DNA from: Atopsyche davidsoni | Taxonomy: Eukaryota; Arthropoda; Insecta; Trichoptera; Hydrobiosidae | DNA: 64,000 bases | Direction: 5' to 3' | Assembly (NCBI GenBank): GCA_022113835.1 | Contig: JAILWY010000002.1 | Coordinates: 784,501-848,500 of the forward strand | Shown: in pieces, positions 1-12,370 of the stretch | Layout of the letters: the number at the start of each line of letters is the position of its first letter | Position numbering within the stretch: the stretch's first letter is position 1 | Made by a program: the position numbers and the translations under genes | The notes under the pieces: model-generated | What the model was told of the DNA's origin: nothing | The model's database searches: none | The model's input: the letters and a program-made list of their open reading frames with translations, nothing else

Positions 1-1735
1 CTTTTCAAGGACATCTGAGATTCTAAGAACTCTGAGGAAGTCCTCTAAAGGCGGAAGTACTCTGAAAAAAAAAAAAATTTTTACTTGCTGCTTGGTAGTT
101 CATGTTTGCTGCAGGAATAAATAATAATAAACCCATACGCGATCAAAAAGCATTGTATGATAACCTAAACGTTTATATTGATTAATTTTTTTGACTCTTC
201 ATTATTTTTAATTGTAATGTTATATTAATATCATTTGGAATCATTCAATAACCGCAAAAAAATTAATAAAAACGCACCCTTGCTGTTTTATAAAAAACTA
301 CTCGGTAGAATTTCATTTTGACATTTTTAAATAAAAAAATATTTTTGTGATGTTCCACATTTTTGTTTTTATTAGTGACTTGGTTTAAAAATGCTAATAA
401 GATAGGTTGGTTAAACAGGTCACAAATTAAAACATAAACTTTGAAAATAATTTTTATTTGAAAGTATTAAAATATTGTAATATAAAATATTGTAATTGTA
501 TGTAATGTTAATCATTTTGATAATTTAACAAGAAAATGTATTTTTCCACTGAATTACATTGACTTTAGAGTAGCTTCTTCCGAATCGCGAAGTTTGAAGA
601 AGTACGGCACGCTCGGGAGCGAGTGTTGCCAGACACTTTATTTAAATTCGCAATTTCTTTTTAAATTCTTCTGATTGGAAACGAGCGGGAGAGAGAGCTC
701 ATTCCTATTCCAGTCTCGAGTAATTAAGAATAAGTAAAACAAAGTACTTATAAAAAAAAACGCCGGGCGAATACAGATATACATTAATTTTCTTCCTCGT
801 CATATAAAAAAACTTTCTTTTTATCAGAAGACAAAGAGCGTCGCGGGGAGGAGGGGGGGGGGTGAAATCAAAAAGTTTCGTACATTTAATGTGGAAGCCT
901 TTTCGTAAATACATTTTGGATTCTTCATCGGAAAAGTAGAGATGCCTCCGTAACGGAATACCTGCGGTCCTGAAGCGGCCGCCCCCGGAAGCGAGAGCCC
1001 TCTAAATTGAGCCTTAACTGCGTATTTATTTATGAGGCTGTGCAGCGTGGCCTCCCCGGGGCGGTCTCTGCGACTTCTTTTTAATTTAATTTTTTGAAGA
1101 AGGCGGACAGTTAATAGTATCACCAATGAGCGCCCTGAGAGAATATTTTAAGTTAATAAAATGTGCATTTTGTAGCAAGCTTGAAAGAAAAATATTTTTA
1201 TGTATTTTTAAAAACAAAACTCATCTATCTTCTAAGTTTATAATTAATTAGATTAACATACTACTTTACAATATATTGACATACAATTAACATCAGAATA
1301 TTTGCTAGCAACTACCATTTTCTGATATTGCATATTTTTGTTTTGAGCGCTTTCGCCTTCTGATGGGTTCTTTAAATAAGCTTAAATAAGACTTTCAACG
1401 GCTTATTTATACCAAAATATTTAATGATCCTAATGAAAACGTGTAAAAAATGATTGACTAGACTAGAGTTTGAATTCACGCAAAGCTCGTACTGGATTCA
1501 AATTCCACTCGTGCACCCAAATATTTTTATAATATTGTATAAAATATATAATGCATTTTTAAATAACTTCATTAATCATTTGTAATAAAAAACATTTTTT
1601 AAATTTTATATTAATTTGATACAAGGATGATAAATAAAGACAACATTTTTAAAATCACAGCAAAACTAAGAAAAGTACCTCCAATTTGAAAGCTCTTATA
1701 TTTTGGATTCATCAAATCTGACTCAACTTATTGGA
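1..1735. other. AT-rich DNA, no gene recognised
   Basis: No coding frame, RNA gene or clear transposon end is visible. A G-rich run lies near 845-862 and a short GC-richer patch spans about 955-1075. Near 1493-1512 there is an isolated stretch resembling a tRNA B box (GATTCAAATTC), but no A box at the right distance. Confidence 0.5.
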
Positions 1736-1739
1736 GCAC

Positions 1740-1830
1740 CTGGCCGCAAAAGCCTTCAAGGTGCGGATTTGAACCCACTGGTGTCGTGAAAAAAATATAT
1801 CAACAGTTTTCTCGTCGTTTCGCGAGTGAA
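1740..1830 (-). repeat. Degenerate tRNA-like / SINE-head fragment
   Basis: On the minus strand the block contains GGGTTCAAATCC (about 1766-1777), a good RNA polymerase III B-box match, followed downstream by CGTGAAAA-type sequence and a GAAACGACGAG word. A related GAAACGACGAG ... TTTTTCACGATC arrangement lies on the plus strand at 2427-2470. The two stretches therefore look like members of one old SINE-like family in opposite orientation. No intact A box or target duplication is visible, so this is a fragment at best. Confidence 0.3.
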
Positions 1831-3085
1831 TCGACAGCATAAAAGCTCACATCCAAGAAAGGGATTCTCTTTGCGAATGCTTCTTTAACTCGCGGAGTAT
1901 TTGAAGTTGTATTTGATTTTTTGTTTCAAAATAAAAGTTTCAAATTAGTTACTGACGTCTCGAGGAGCCGAGCTCTGCAGATTATTTGACTTTTGTTGTG
2001 ATTTTTCTTGTTTTTGAATAATTTCAAAACGAAGCCCGCTTGATATTCCAGCATGGCGAAAATTACAAACACTTCAATACTCTTCTTATGTTCTTAGGCC
2101 CCACTTCATTAACGTTTCTACTTTGAAAACTCAATTTGTTTTACAAAGCATTTGGTTTAATACCTACGAAATATTATTCAATAACTTTTTTTAAATATAC
2201 ACAGAAAAAGTAAATTTTGTTATAACAGTATATTTCATTTTATGGGGCATAAATTATTACTAGAAAATTAAATTATATTTTGAATATATTATAAATTAAT
2301 TACTACTGTTTAAAAATAAAAAAAATATGCGGATGGCCAGTTTTTTATCACAAGTTTTATTCCATAAAAATTGGGTTTTTTTCCAACTATCGAAACAGCA
2401 TTTTTAAACAAATATCAAGTTCAATTTACAAATGAAACGACGAGAAATATCTTTGAGATTTTTCACGATCTAGGTGAGAGCTCACACGACCCGGAGATTA
2501 TTATTAAATCAAATACTATGCCACGGAAATAATTCAAAAAAATTCTCGTTGTTTTGAGTGTGATTGGAGTACCGTTTAATTAATAGCAAATAATATTGTT
2601 TATTGTTTCAGATTAACATTAACATTTCTGAGTAACTGGTGAAACAAAATTAAAATAAATATTTTACTAATAATATTGCATCAGTGTTGTTTAAGAACAC
2701 TTCCTCTTGTAAAATAACTTTGATATTTCAATTTTTTTTTCTTTAGGAAAGATTTGTGACCTTGAAGATATCCGACCTGTAATAAATTGTGTTGTTTATG
2801 TTGATTGAAATCTTGTTAATAAAAAAATATATTTTCTATGAAAAAATAATGAATAGAAGACTTGCACAATAGCACATAAAAAGTAAGTTTTCGATTGGGT
2901 CTTCACGTTTACTTCTGACAAGCGAATACCAAACTGATGTAACAAGCCTGACACCTGTTTCAGTCCGGTCAGTGAAGCTCTGATCTGTGTTTTTATTAAA
3001 GTGAAGCTAAAAGTGTACCTCCCGGACGGGAACACTCTGTTCTCAGATACGGATTTAGTGTCGGTAAAACAAATGTAGTGTTGTA
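1831..3085. other. AT-rich DNA, no gene recognised
   Basis: Nothing coding is supported. The plus-strand partner of the preceding SINE-like fragment lies at about 2427-2470. The rest is low-complexity A/T-rich sequence. Confidence 0.5.
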
Positions 3086-3089
3086 TAAT

Positions 3090-3280
3090 CGATGCCCCAT
3101 TTTCCGCGCCGCCGCCTCGCGTCCTTAGAAATGCCCCCCGAGCGCCTCCGCCCCGGCCCCCCCATGGCCCCCCTGCTCCCTCCCATGGCCCCCCTGCTCC
3201 CCCCCATGGCCCCCCTGCTCCCCCCCATGGCCCCCCTGCTCTCCCCCCACGGCCCCCTGTTCCCCGCCGCTTCCTTTGTC
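3090..3280 (+). repeat. GC-rich block with 21-bp minisatellite
   Basis: A C-rich island in AT-rich surroundings. From 3161 to 3265 it holds five tandem 21-bp units of the form CCCATGGCCCCCCTGCTCCCC. The first four are near-identical and the last is diverged (CACGG instead of CATGG). Because 21 is a multiple of 3, the plus strand reads as a PPMAPLL heptapeptide array and the minus strand as a Gly/Glu/Gln-rich array. Nothing upstream or downstream suggests a real protein, so I treat it as a minisatellite. Confidence 0.85.
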
Positions 3281-6200
3281 CGGCACGGGAACTTTATGAT
3301 TTACTGCAAGAATTAAATTACTGGGAATACGTTCCATCGCCCCCCGTCAGTACAGGGTTAGATCAAAAAATTATCATACCTCTTAAAGATTTTTTTCATA
3401 AAAATGCGTGGGCCCGGTCTTAAGGAAATTATTTTTAATGTGCTGAATGTAAATTCTCCGTTGTCTGAATTTTTCATTATTTTTTCGAAGGGTTTGTTAT
3501 ATTTGTTAACGGAACAATAAATAAAATATGTTATATGTTTTACCAGGATCTTTTATTAATTTGATGATTAACTATTAATATTACTCCAGGAGCTCTAACT
3601 GCTAATTTATGAAATTTTTTTTTGTGTTTTCCAGCCAATGAATCTGTTATCATTTCTGTCATTCGTAAAGTCTAGACATAAAATACATATTTTTTTTCCT
3701 TTTTAGAAACATTACTTCAAAAAGTTGATTCCTCATCGGAGGTGTCATTGTGATGGTTTTTAATTTTAATCATAAATAAATAAAAAAATTCCCATCCCGG
3801 GCCTTACCAGCGATTTTCACCTTCCACAGCACCCGCACTTGCCTTAAGTCATATCTCGCTGACTAATTATATGTAAGTTTCACAGTTATGGGAGTCACGT
3901 GACCACTGCTATGTTATTTTTCTCGTTTTAACCTACCAAAAGAAATATAATATTCTTACCACATACGTGATAGAGCATGTTTTAAATTTAAAATTTTTAG
4001 GTTTTTAAAAAAGTCTGATAGCCAAAATTATACTATTGATGGTCCAGGCACTTCATTAATGTTTACAAAATTAATTATACATGTAAAGTAACAGAAAAAC
4101 TTCTCGCATTGACGATAATTGCGTTATGACTTATAAAATATATATCTTTAAATATTTTTTAGTAGTAAAGAAATAAAAATATTCACGCACTTGATTTTGC
4201 TGCCTTAACTGAAAATATTCACACACTAATAAATAAGTACTTGTGAATTACCATAGCTTATTAGGTTATTATTATTACTATACTTGAAAAAAATACAGGT
4301 AAATCTTGTAGTATAATGATAGGTAAGCAAGAATTTTACTTACACTGCGGTATAAACCGATAATTTCTTTTGAGATATTATATTTTCCTACAAATTGAAC
4401 GATCAAAACTAAAAAAATTATTTCAGTCGTATTTTCCGTGTATTATTTTAGACATAACAACTGTTACATATTTCAGAGGCTGATTCAAGCCCACGAAAAT
4501 TCGTCGTCAGAGGGTATTAGGTAACTTTTATGTGTTTGAATAATAACCTGCGTGGGGAAGCTAATTAAGCTGTATTTTATATTTTTTGTTCTTAACAATA
4601 CGGGTGAATTAAATTTGCAAATTACAATTTACTTTCCTGGTACGTGTAATGAGTAAATAACTCAGTAACTTCAGCTGAATGTTATCAAACCACCTGAACT
4701 ATCATGTACGTATTATTCATAGAACAAATTTAATTGTGATATGGTTCAAAACATAATGGATGAATGGAATCTAACCTTCATAATTTTATGGAAGAATAAT
4801 GTGATACTGTTTATTATTTATTTGAAATTTTTAAAATACGTTTTTTAAGTTTTAAATATTTGTGTAATGCATGTTTCTTGATTTCCAGTATAAAAAGAGG
4901 TAAATGCTGGAATCGTATTCACTTAGAATCATTCATAATTGTCTCTGATTACTACTTATAATATTTATCCCCTTTTTCTCTCATTGTTGACTATACACTC
5001 ACAGATTACCTAAATATCCATGACTTAATTCTAACAGGAAGCCAATAAAATAAAAAAAGTTTTCATTAAACTTATTTTTGTAACAATTGAAAGCCTGTTA
5101 GGATGTTTTAATTACTCAGTCAGAAAAGTAGGCGAAAATGGTCACTAATAAAATAATCACGAGCAAAAATCACTCATATTATTCAAATAACATTAATTTT
5201 ATATTGGATTTTATTAATAGAAAATTATATTATCAAAATAATTCTTTAATGTTTAAAGCTGCTTAATAACAAAGAGTTGTGCAAAGTAAAATCTACGTCA
5301 AGAGTTTCTGATTTCAACCTTAAGCGTATAATTATAGTATGTATATGTTCGTGCTATTCATAAATGAAAGGTGTAATTAATATGAGGGATGGGATTATAT
5401 TATGATTCCTGAAATTCGTTTCAAAGAAACTTCATATGTTTTCAAATTAAAAGTTTGAGTATTTACAAGCAGGATATTGAATGAAATATGTAGTTGAAAT
5501 ACATGCGGTTGAGGCATAGTTGTAATGTCATTTTTGGTGGCATTGAGAATAAGATTATATTATTTCGACCAAGAAGAAATTAGGTTTTTGGTGTTTTTTC
5601 AGATTACCTTTTATATTCAACGTTTTGGCATCCGAAATAAATTTCATTTATTATTCATAAAAATCAATTTTTGCTATGAGTCTACAAGACAAGACTAACA
5701 CACAGGATAGAATATGATTTCTCTCAGAACAAATTTCAAAGTTTCTCAATTTAGATTTTTGCTCAAATCTCGTATTTTTTCAACAAAAAATATAGTTTTC
5801 ACTGCGGGTATTTGTTTTATTAAACATAAATTTAAAAGGCGATCGTGTGACGTCATTAACGGTTATTTCAGTTTATATTTTCAGTCCGTAAATCATGTTT
5901 TATTACTTCATAAACATAACGAGTATTCAAGAAGATCTTTTTCGCGGGAATCTATCCTATATCGAAAACCGTTCTCGTGGTTTGTCAGCTAATGGGGAGC
6001 TCCAAAATTTATCGGTATTAATTTGGGTACGTCGAAAGGTCCACCCTGAATCCCAGTTTTGTTATTTATATCATGGATATTAAAAATTATCGGATTTTTA
6101 TTAATACGCATATGAAAATATGAATGTGGGCTGCTGAAAAATGTGGTGAAATTGTCCTGAAAAATTTATTGCACTTTAAACAAACGCAAAAACTCTCAAA

Positions 6201-7115
6201 GTTTATGCAAAAATTAGTTTTGTCACCTGCATTTTATTTAAATTTATATAATAGAGCTGAACATATTTTTTTTAAATTTATGATACAAAAATAAAAAAAG
6301 TCAAGAATTAAAGAAAAGTGTATATTTTTCTATATTTATTTTATGAACGGCAGACATCAAAACTTATGTAAACCAAAACTTTATTTAAACCAAAAATTCC
6401 AACTTAAATAAGGAAATCGCAAAAAGCCTACATCAGAGAGTCTCGTTTTAAAAGATTTTTGTTATTTTTAATTGTTTTGAAAATTGTTTACTTTAAAAAA
6501 GAATTTAATAAAGTAAATAATTGACAAAAGTCGGTTAAGTCAATTCTAAATGTTTCCTTTGTTAAACAAAATATTTTTTTATTGGTGTGCTAGATTTTTA
6601 TTCAAAATATTGTTTGCAGGTTTGTAATTAACTTGTTTTCAATATTTTCTTAAATAATTAAGAAGCAAAATTTGCAGGAAAAGTTACTTCTTCCGTCTGG
6701 ACCTGAATTATAAAATTTTGAATCAACGTAAAAGTACGAATACTTAAAAGAAAAAGCCCCTCTAAACAATGGCTGGAAACTCAACTCAACATTTTAATGG
6801 CGTGTTTACAGAGAGTCTCTCGAATAAAAACAGGTATCACGTTGATGAAGAGAAAATTAAAAAAACTCTTTTATACCTGCGCCTAACGAAATAAATTAAA
6901 AATATAATGAATTGTATATATTTTGTTGTTGACGAATATTTACGAGATGAAAAATGATAAAAGAATGTTTTATTATAAAAGATGAAAAATATATTAGAAT
7001 TTAAGATACGAGGGTATTGTCATCAAAGCAGTGAATCGTAAATCAAGGAGCCTCTCGATAAAATATTACTGAAGATACTATTATTCATGATGATTTTTTA
7101 ATCTGACACGCTTTT
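3281..7115. other. AT-rich DNA, no gene recognised
   Basis: Long A/T-rich stretch without a recognisable gene, RNA or transposon end. A perfect palindromic E-box, GTCACGTGAC, sits at 3894-3903. The open frames seen (for example 5714-5992) have no family resemblance and the biased composition expected of chance frames. Confidence 0.5.
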
Positions 7116-7118
7116 TTT

Positions 7119-7192
7119 AGCATGTTGGCTCAGTGGTAAGACTATTGACTAATAATCGAAAGGTTTCTGGTTCGTTCAATGTTCTGGCAGGT
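7119..7192 (+). repeat. tRNA-like SINE head (degenerate)
   Basis: An A-box match, TGGCTCAGTGGT (7126-7137), is followed 31 nt later by a B-box-like GGTTCGTTCAA (7169-7179), which is the spacing found in tRNAs. A putative anticodon loop CTAATAA would carry AAT. The T-stem does not close because the B box is altered, and the acceptor stem is not convincing. A decayed tRNA-derived SINE or tRNA pseudogene is more likely than a working tRNA. Confidence 0.4.
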
Positions 7193-9207
7193 AAATTCTA
7201 ACTCATTTTACACAATATATATATATATATGAAAAAAAATGGTTTAAATTCCCACTTATGTACAATACGAGTATTTACAAATAATAAAAAAGTAAAAAGC
7301 AGCATCACGCTAAAGGCTGAAATAGGCTGTATACGTGCGAGTTAAGGCTTCTCTAAGGTCACGTGCAAGTAGAAAGAGGCTGCGTTTCCGGTGTAATTCA
7401 GACATTTCCTTGATGAGACATCCTGTCCGGCTGACCTATATCTTACGTAATACATTTCTTTCACCTAAATACAACCCCTATATTTTATATACTTGCACTC
7501 ACCTAAATTAGGATGTATAAATAAAATCCAAAAAATAAAAAAAATTGGATAAGTAATTCCAGATGAATGATGCATATTTTAGAGCTCAATTTTTTCACAT
7601 GAATTTTAAAAGTTGAATTTTTCAGTAAATACTTTAAGCTTTTGCTATGTCTTTAAAAGATATTAGGCTAGGACGATACAAAAATTGAAAATTTTGAATG
7701 TTTCTACTATCAATTCAGTATGTATGGCAAATATTATGTGTTTTAAAAAACTGTTTTTTTATAACTGAGATCACAAGTGTTTTATATTTATATATATTAC
7801 AAAACAAGTATTTACAAGAGTACTTGAAAACTACAAGAGAAGCAAAATGCTCTCGAAAAATTTGAAGTATGAAGCATTTCGTAAAATAATTAAATATTAC
7901 ACACAATAATTGATTTCCAGTAAAGTTCATTTTTTTAATCACTTAATACTTTATTGTGTTTGATTGTTTATTTTATCAAACCAATTAGGCAGTCGTTTTT
8001 CTAGAATAATTTTAGGATTTTACGGGCATCTCGCTGCGTAGTGATTTGAGTATTTTCAATGCTTTAAATTTCAAGTTGAGGAATGTGTAAATTTTATTAT
8101 TAATTTTGTATTTTTTTTTTAAATTTCATATGTTATTGATTCTACCGTACCACTCACAGGTCACCCCTGAGCAGTGCAAGGAACTGCATTGAATGCAGTA
8201 CTTAACGCGGAGGCGTGCCTTGCAGCTGCGGTGTGGTCGAAAAACTTGGTTTGCTCATTACATCGCTCAGTGGCTGTCTTGGGGAAGTTGCGCCGACACC
8301 ACCAGGAGTTGAGAAGCACTGGAGGGCGCAGCCTCGAATGTGTTGCCGTGGGCGTAAATAGACTCACAGTATAGCCACTGAATTATTTGTGCCCCGGCCT
8401 GTTCGTCTAGCGTGGCTTTTTACATGCATTATTGAGATTGTAATTGTTTGCTTTTATAAACCAAATACAGTGGTTAATAATACACAATTCATGGGTATTA
8501 TGCCACGTTTCATTGTAAGATATTATTTATTTTTATCGTTCACTCTTTATGAGGTGGAATATTTTGATATATTATTTTATTATTGTTAAGTAAACACTTG
8601 TCTAGAATCGATACAGTAGTTCTAATCAACTAAGTCTTGTAGGGGGTATCTGAATGTTGCAACGGGTTTGTTGTTTTTCCTTAAGCGAATATCTCCCTCT
8701 GACAATCATCAGTTTATTTGTGGGGTGGAGGGAGGGCCTCGATGAATACCGAGCGAGGCTCGGGGCGGTTTTTGTTTTTCCGGTTTCTATATTAAGGGTT
8801 CGTGTAATTGGATGGTTAACTTTTGGGATCGCACCTCCATCGATGAGAGCCTACTTTTTGTGAGGGGTAGGTCCAATGATTGGATGGAAAACAATATATA
8901 CAGCGTTTGCAATGTTGACTATTTGTTTTTAGTTGTATTAAAATTTTAAATCTCTCATAGCTTTCGATGATCATTTCGAGTTAATAGTATTTTAATATAT
9001 GTATTTTTTTTGTAGGTTTAAAGGAAACCAAAGCTATGTGCAATACTGGTATTCTTCAACTTTCTTGTAAACAGGAAGCCGAGCCAAACTGAATAATACA
9101 ACTGCGGGCTATGATTGCTTCAGATTTTTTGGTTCTTTAAAACCATCCACTCGTTTACAATAATGTATTTAATCAGAGTTTTTATTTTTCCCGCTAGTGA
9201 TATAGAC
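7193..9207. other. AT-rich DNA with a short (AT)n run; no gene recognised
   Basis: An (AT)n microsatellite lies near 7211-7230. The region 8160-8380 and about 8640-8870 is richer in G+C but contains no recognisable domain; overlapping frames on both strands there have no family match I know. Confidence 0.5.
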
Positions 9208-9280
9208 ATAAAACAAAATGTATGACTATTTTTGGATTGAACGTCAATGTGCCTAATAATATTATTAAATAAAACAAAAT
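9208..9280 (+). mobile_element. 49-bp internally deleted copy of the tRNA-cored retroposon
   Basis: Two perfect 12-bp direct repeats, ATAAAACAAAAT (9208-9219 and 9269-9280), flank a 49-bp insert at 9220-9268. The insert starts with the 5' end of the family seen at 18842 (GACTATTTTTGGATTGAACG). It continues directly into the 3' end of the same family (GTGCCTAATAATATTATTAA). The arms and the tRNA-like core are missing. The target duplication shows that this minimal form was itself inserted, or was shortened after insertion with both ends retained. Confidence 0.75.
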
Positions 9281-10200
9281 CACATTTTGCAAATCTTTGG
9301 TACTGTACTCGTTAGAAATAAGAGCTAGATACTCAAATTATTATTTTTCCCATAAGAATACTAAATATTTAAGGCTTTTACTTATTTAGGAATAAATTTT
9401 GTTTATTTTAAAGGCCTTTTGCGGGGATGTTATAAACTTTTTGTTAAAACAAGTGTGTTTAACATTTCTTCCATTTTTAACATGATATCAAATAAATTTA
9501 TAAATAAATGGCAGTCACTCTATTAATGAAAACTATAAAAATTAAGCATGTCAATCTCTATTCAAAAATTTTCACTGAAATAAACCGACAACAAATCAAC
9601 ATATAATTAATAAACAGAATTGCAACTTTTTTGTTTTTAATTTTTTAATTTCTACAATAATATATTCAATACACCTCTGAGTCAGTTGAATGGTACTACA
9701 CACTATACTAAGATAAAAATTATATTTTTTCGTTCTTGTGATGCTATAAGAACCATTTTCAAGGGTTCCTGAATTGGGTCTCAATATCGCAACTGAAACG
9801 TCGGAAGACATGGCTTGCAAAGCCAACGAACATATTTACCTGAAATTTGTTTTAATTGAAAATTGACCTGTATTAACCATCCACGATCAGCGCAGTTGCA
9901 AAGTATATACATTGTCTTTATTGTAGCAACAAAAGTGGAGCGGCCTTCCTCGAGGGGCGTTTAGTATGCGGGCCCGACCCGCGGAATCCCGCGCGGTACA
10001 TTTATCAATATTCTCCCAAGAACCTCTCGCGCCCTTCCCTAGGCTCGAATCTCACACCCGGGAATTCACGGAGAACACTCCTGGAGATTCGTGATCATTG
10101 AAAAGTATGGCTGTGTTGTTACGTTGGATGGATGTTTATTACTGCTTTGCTCTGGATTACATCCTGGTTAATGATATTAACAACATTTCATTTACGTTGA
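9281..10200. other. AT-rich DNA with a GC-richer patch; no gene recognised
   Basis: No supported gene. About 9925-10095 is GC-rich and includes a B-box-like GGCTCGAATCTC without an A box. ACTGAAACGTCGGAAG near 9791-9806 recurs almost unchanged near 59727-59742, so both may be traces of one old dispersed repeat. Confidence 0.45.
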
Positions 10201-10206
10201 TATATC

Positions 10207-10769
10207 CAGTGTGTCCAGAGAGAGAATCGGGTATTTGTTAGTTCAGTAAAACAAAATCTACGCCTAATAAAGTATTCTTTTATTGATGATTATAAGTATA
10301 GAAAATGGAAAATTATTTTTAAATGATGATGTTATCCAAATGGTGACCGTTACGCTGCTGGAACTCTTCTAATCTGAAACGAAGATTGCAGATAGCACGC
10401 TGACACATAGCCCTCTATATTGCTGCCATTTCTGACCTGATGTTTTGTTTCAATTTTGTAAGGTTCGTCGGATTATTCTCATAAACCCTTTTTTTAAGGT
10501 ATCCCCATACGAAATAGTTAAGAGGGCTAGGGTCAGGACTTCTGGGAGGCCAGTTGATGTTACCTCTACGTGAAATGACTTTATGAGGGAATAATTCGTT
10601 AACAGCTTCAATTGAATGATTGGATGTATGGCAAGTGCCGTCTTGTTGGAACCACGTTTTTGAGTTAAAATCTTGAAACTCCTGCAACTCTGGCCCCAAA
10701 AATTTTTCGCAGCATATCGCAATAACTGTCACTATTCACATTCACTCGATACTCTTTTTGGATACCCTG
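10207..10769 (-). mobile_element. Mariner-like transposon, internally deleted
   Basis: Imperfect 26-bp terminal inverted repeats bound the element: CAGTGTGTCCAGAGAGAGAA... at 10207-10232 and, on the minus strand from 10769, CAGGGTATCCAAAAAGAGTA.... They agree at about 19 of 26 positions. The right end abuts TATATA, consistent with the TA duplication of the Tc1/mariner superfamily; the left flank reads TATATC and is less clear. Inside, on the minus strand, is the C-terminal part of a transposase. At 563 bp the element is under half the usual 1.3 kb, so the N-terminal DNA-binding region and the first catalytic Asp are gone. Confidence 0.8.
10319..10735 (-). pseudogene. Mariner-family transposase C-terminal fragment
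   Basis: The minus-strand translation contains WFQQDG, with the second catalytic Asp, and about 35 residues later WPPRSPDPSPLNYF, with the third. WGYLKKRVY and a typical NLTKLKQNIRSEMAAI segment follow. These are hallmark motifs of the IS630/Tc1/mariner DDE transposase family. An in-frame TAG at 10415-10417 interrupts the frame, which then continues in register for 31 residues with the expected family ending (RFRLEEFQQRNGHHLDN) to a stop at 10319-10321. Near the 5' end the motif NSDSYCDMLRKIF is in another frame, so a frameshift lies around 10690. With two breaks and the N-terminal half deleted, it cannot make active enzyme. Confidence 0.9.

Positions 10770-10797
<28 letters not shown>
10770..10797. 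repeat. (AT)n microsatellite
   Basis: A pure TA dinucleotide run immediately next to the right inverted repeat of the mariner-like element, a common neighbour of a TA-targeting transposon. Confidence 0.9.
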
Positions 10798-10800
<3 letters not shown>

Positions 10801-12370
10801 TATTGTTTCCTAGGTATTTTTCATTGTGATTTATGTGCACCACAACAGTTGATTTACCACCCCGTGCTCTTGTAGCTAGTACGTTTTCTTTTCAGGTTCA
10901 AATCTAGAGCTCAAACAAATAAATTTTAAGATGTCTTTAGGTTCAAATACAAAGGAAAACTCTATGATATTACGTTTTTAAAATGATTGTTTCGTAGAAA
11001 AAATTCACGGGAAATGTTAATTTAGACAAAGCTACGATTTCAAATTAAATTAGTTTTTATTTTTTTGCTTATTTTTTTTGTGTTTTTACCCCAAAATATA
11101 ATTTGAAGAAAGGAAATCTTAAGATTGAATCTCTTACTCGAAGACTGGTACTTAACTGAGCTTAATTAACGTAGAAATAGTGTCTATTTCAAAATAATTA
11201 AAAATATTTTTATTTATTACTTGAATAAAAGTGGTTCGTTTCGAGAAATGGACTATGAATATTTATTTGTTATTATAAAATACATATTATACCATTTCAA
11301 TAAATATCTTAATTTAAACATTATAAATCCAAAAATCGTAAAATTTAAATTTTTTATTCCTTTAAATGTGTCATATCAGTAAAATACCTATTATACTCAT
11401 CATAAATATTTTTGAATTCTACTTTAAACTGCTAGAACCGACAACTGAACGGTAACAGACCAATAACGTCCTGTTTTGCGTTATTTGCTTAGGCAAACTT
11501 CAAAAAAGCACCAAAAAAACCGGACGCATTGGATAACTACAAATTGCTTTTCAATCGAGTGTATCCAAATTTATAAAAAACCAACCTATCATATTGTTTT
11601 TAAAGTTCACTCTTGTTATTTTTTACTCAATACCTTTTATAGTATACTTGTTTATTATTTCTTTAAAATTATTCTACCATAAACTTGAAATAATTTTAGA
11701 ATAACATTTTGGTACAAATATATATTTAAGTCATTGAACTTTGATAACAACAAAATATAACAAGGAGATTACAATCATGTTTGCTTTTGAGCGTATTTGC
11801 ATTTCGAGAGATCTTCAGACTTTTGAAAAATTATCGTAATCTTCATTGCTGGATTAGGAAGCATTCTAAGTTTGTCGCGATTAAGAAATAGTATGATAAA
11901 ATGTATCCTTATTCAACAAAACAAAGTTTCACTGTAACTTTAACACGTAACTAAGTATTTGAATATTCCGTATGAATATTAGGGATGCTCGTATCCGGGG
12001 GTGCATCCAGAGGTTATGATTCCGCAGTGTTTAAGGTTCTCCCTGGCCAGCTCCGCGGAGGGTTGTAAAATACTGGCAACAAAGTGGCGGAGAACCCATC
12101 ATGGCTATTAATGGGAGCACTTACTGCATCCCCGACCCCATGGCTGCGAGTGCATAAAAACTCCCCGTCAGCGGACAACATTGTGTGCACATCCAAATGA
12201 GGCTTTTTGAAAATGTGTAGAAATACATTTTTTTTTAACTCCCTGTTTTATTTTTCTGCGTGATTTTAATATTAAAAAAGGCATCATAAGTTTTATCATC
12301 GGCTTAATTTGATAAAACATTTAATTTATTAATTAAACGCCCAAAGAGCAATTATCATTTTGTTCAAAGA
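10798..12370. other. AT-rich DNA, no gene recognised
   Basis: Nothing coding is supported. A short tRNA-B-box-like AGGTTCAAATCTA lies near 10893, but its nearest A-box-like sequence is too close. The stretch 11990-12190 is GC-richer with no recognisable feature. Confidence 0.5.

Noticed and set aside
1493..1512. B-box-like GATTCAAATTC near 1500
   Set aside because: No A box at tRNA spacing and no pairing stems.
10450..10722. Separate 90-codon minus-strand protein overlapping the transposase
   Set aside because: It is another frame of the mariner transposase; only its first residues (RYAAKNFWG region) border the frameshifted part. It has no family motifs of its own.
10866..10916. tRNA-like TAGCTAGTACG ... 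AGGTTCAAATC
   Set aside because: The two boxes are only about 12 nt apart, too close for a tRNA or SINE promoter.
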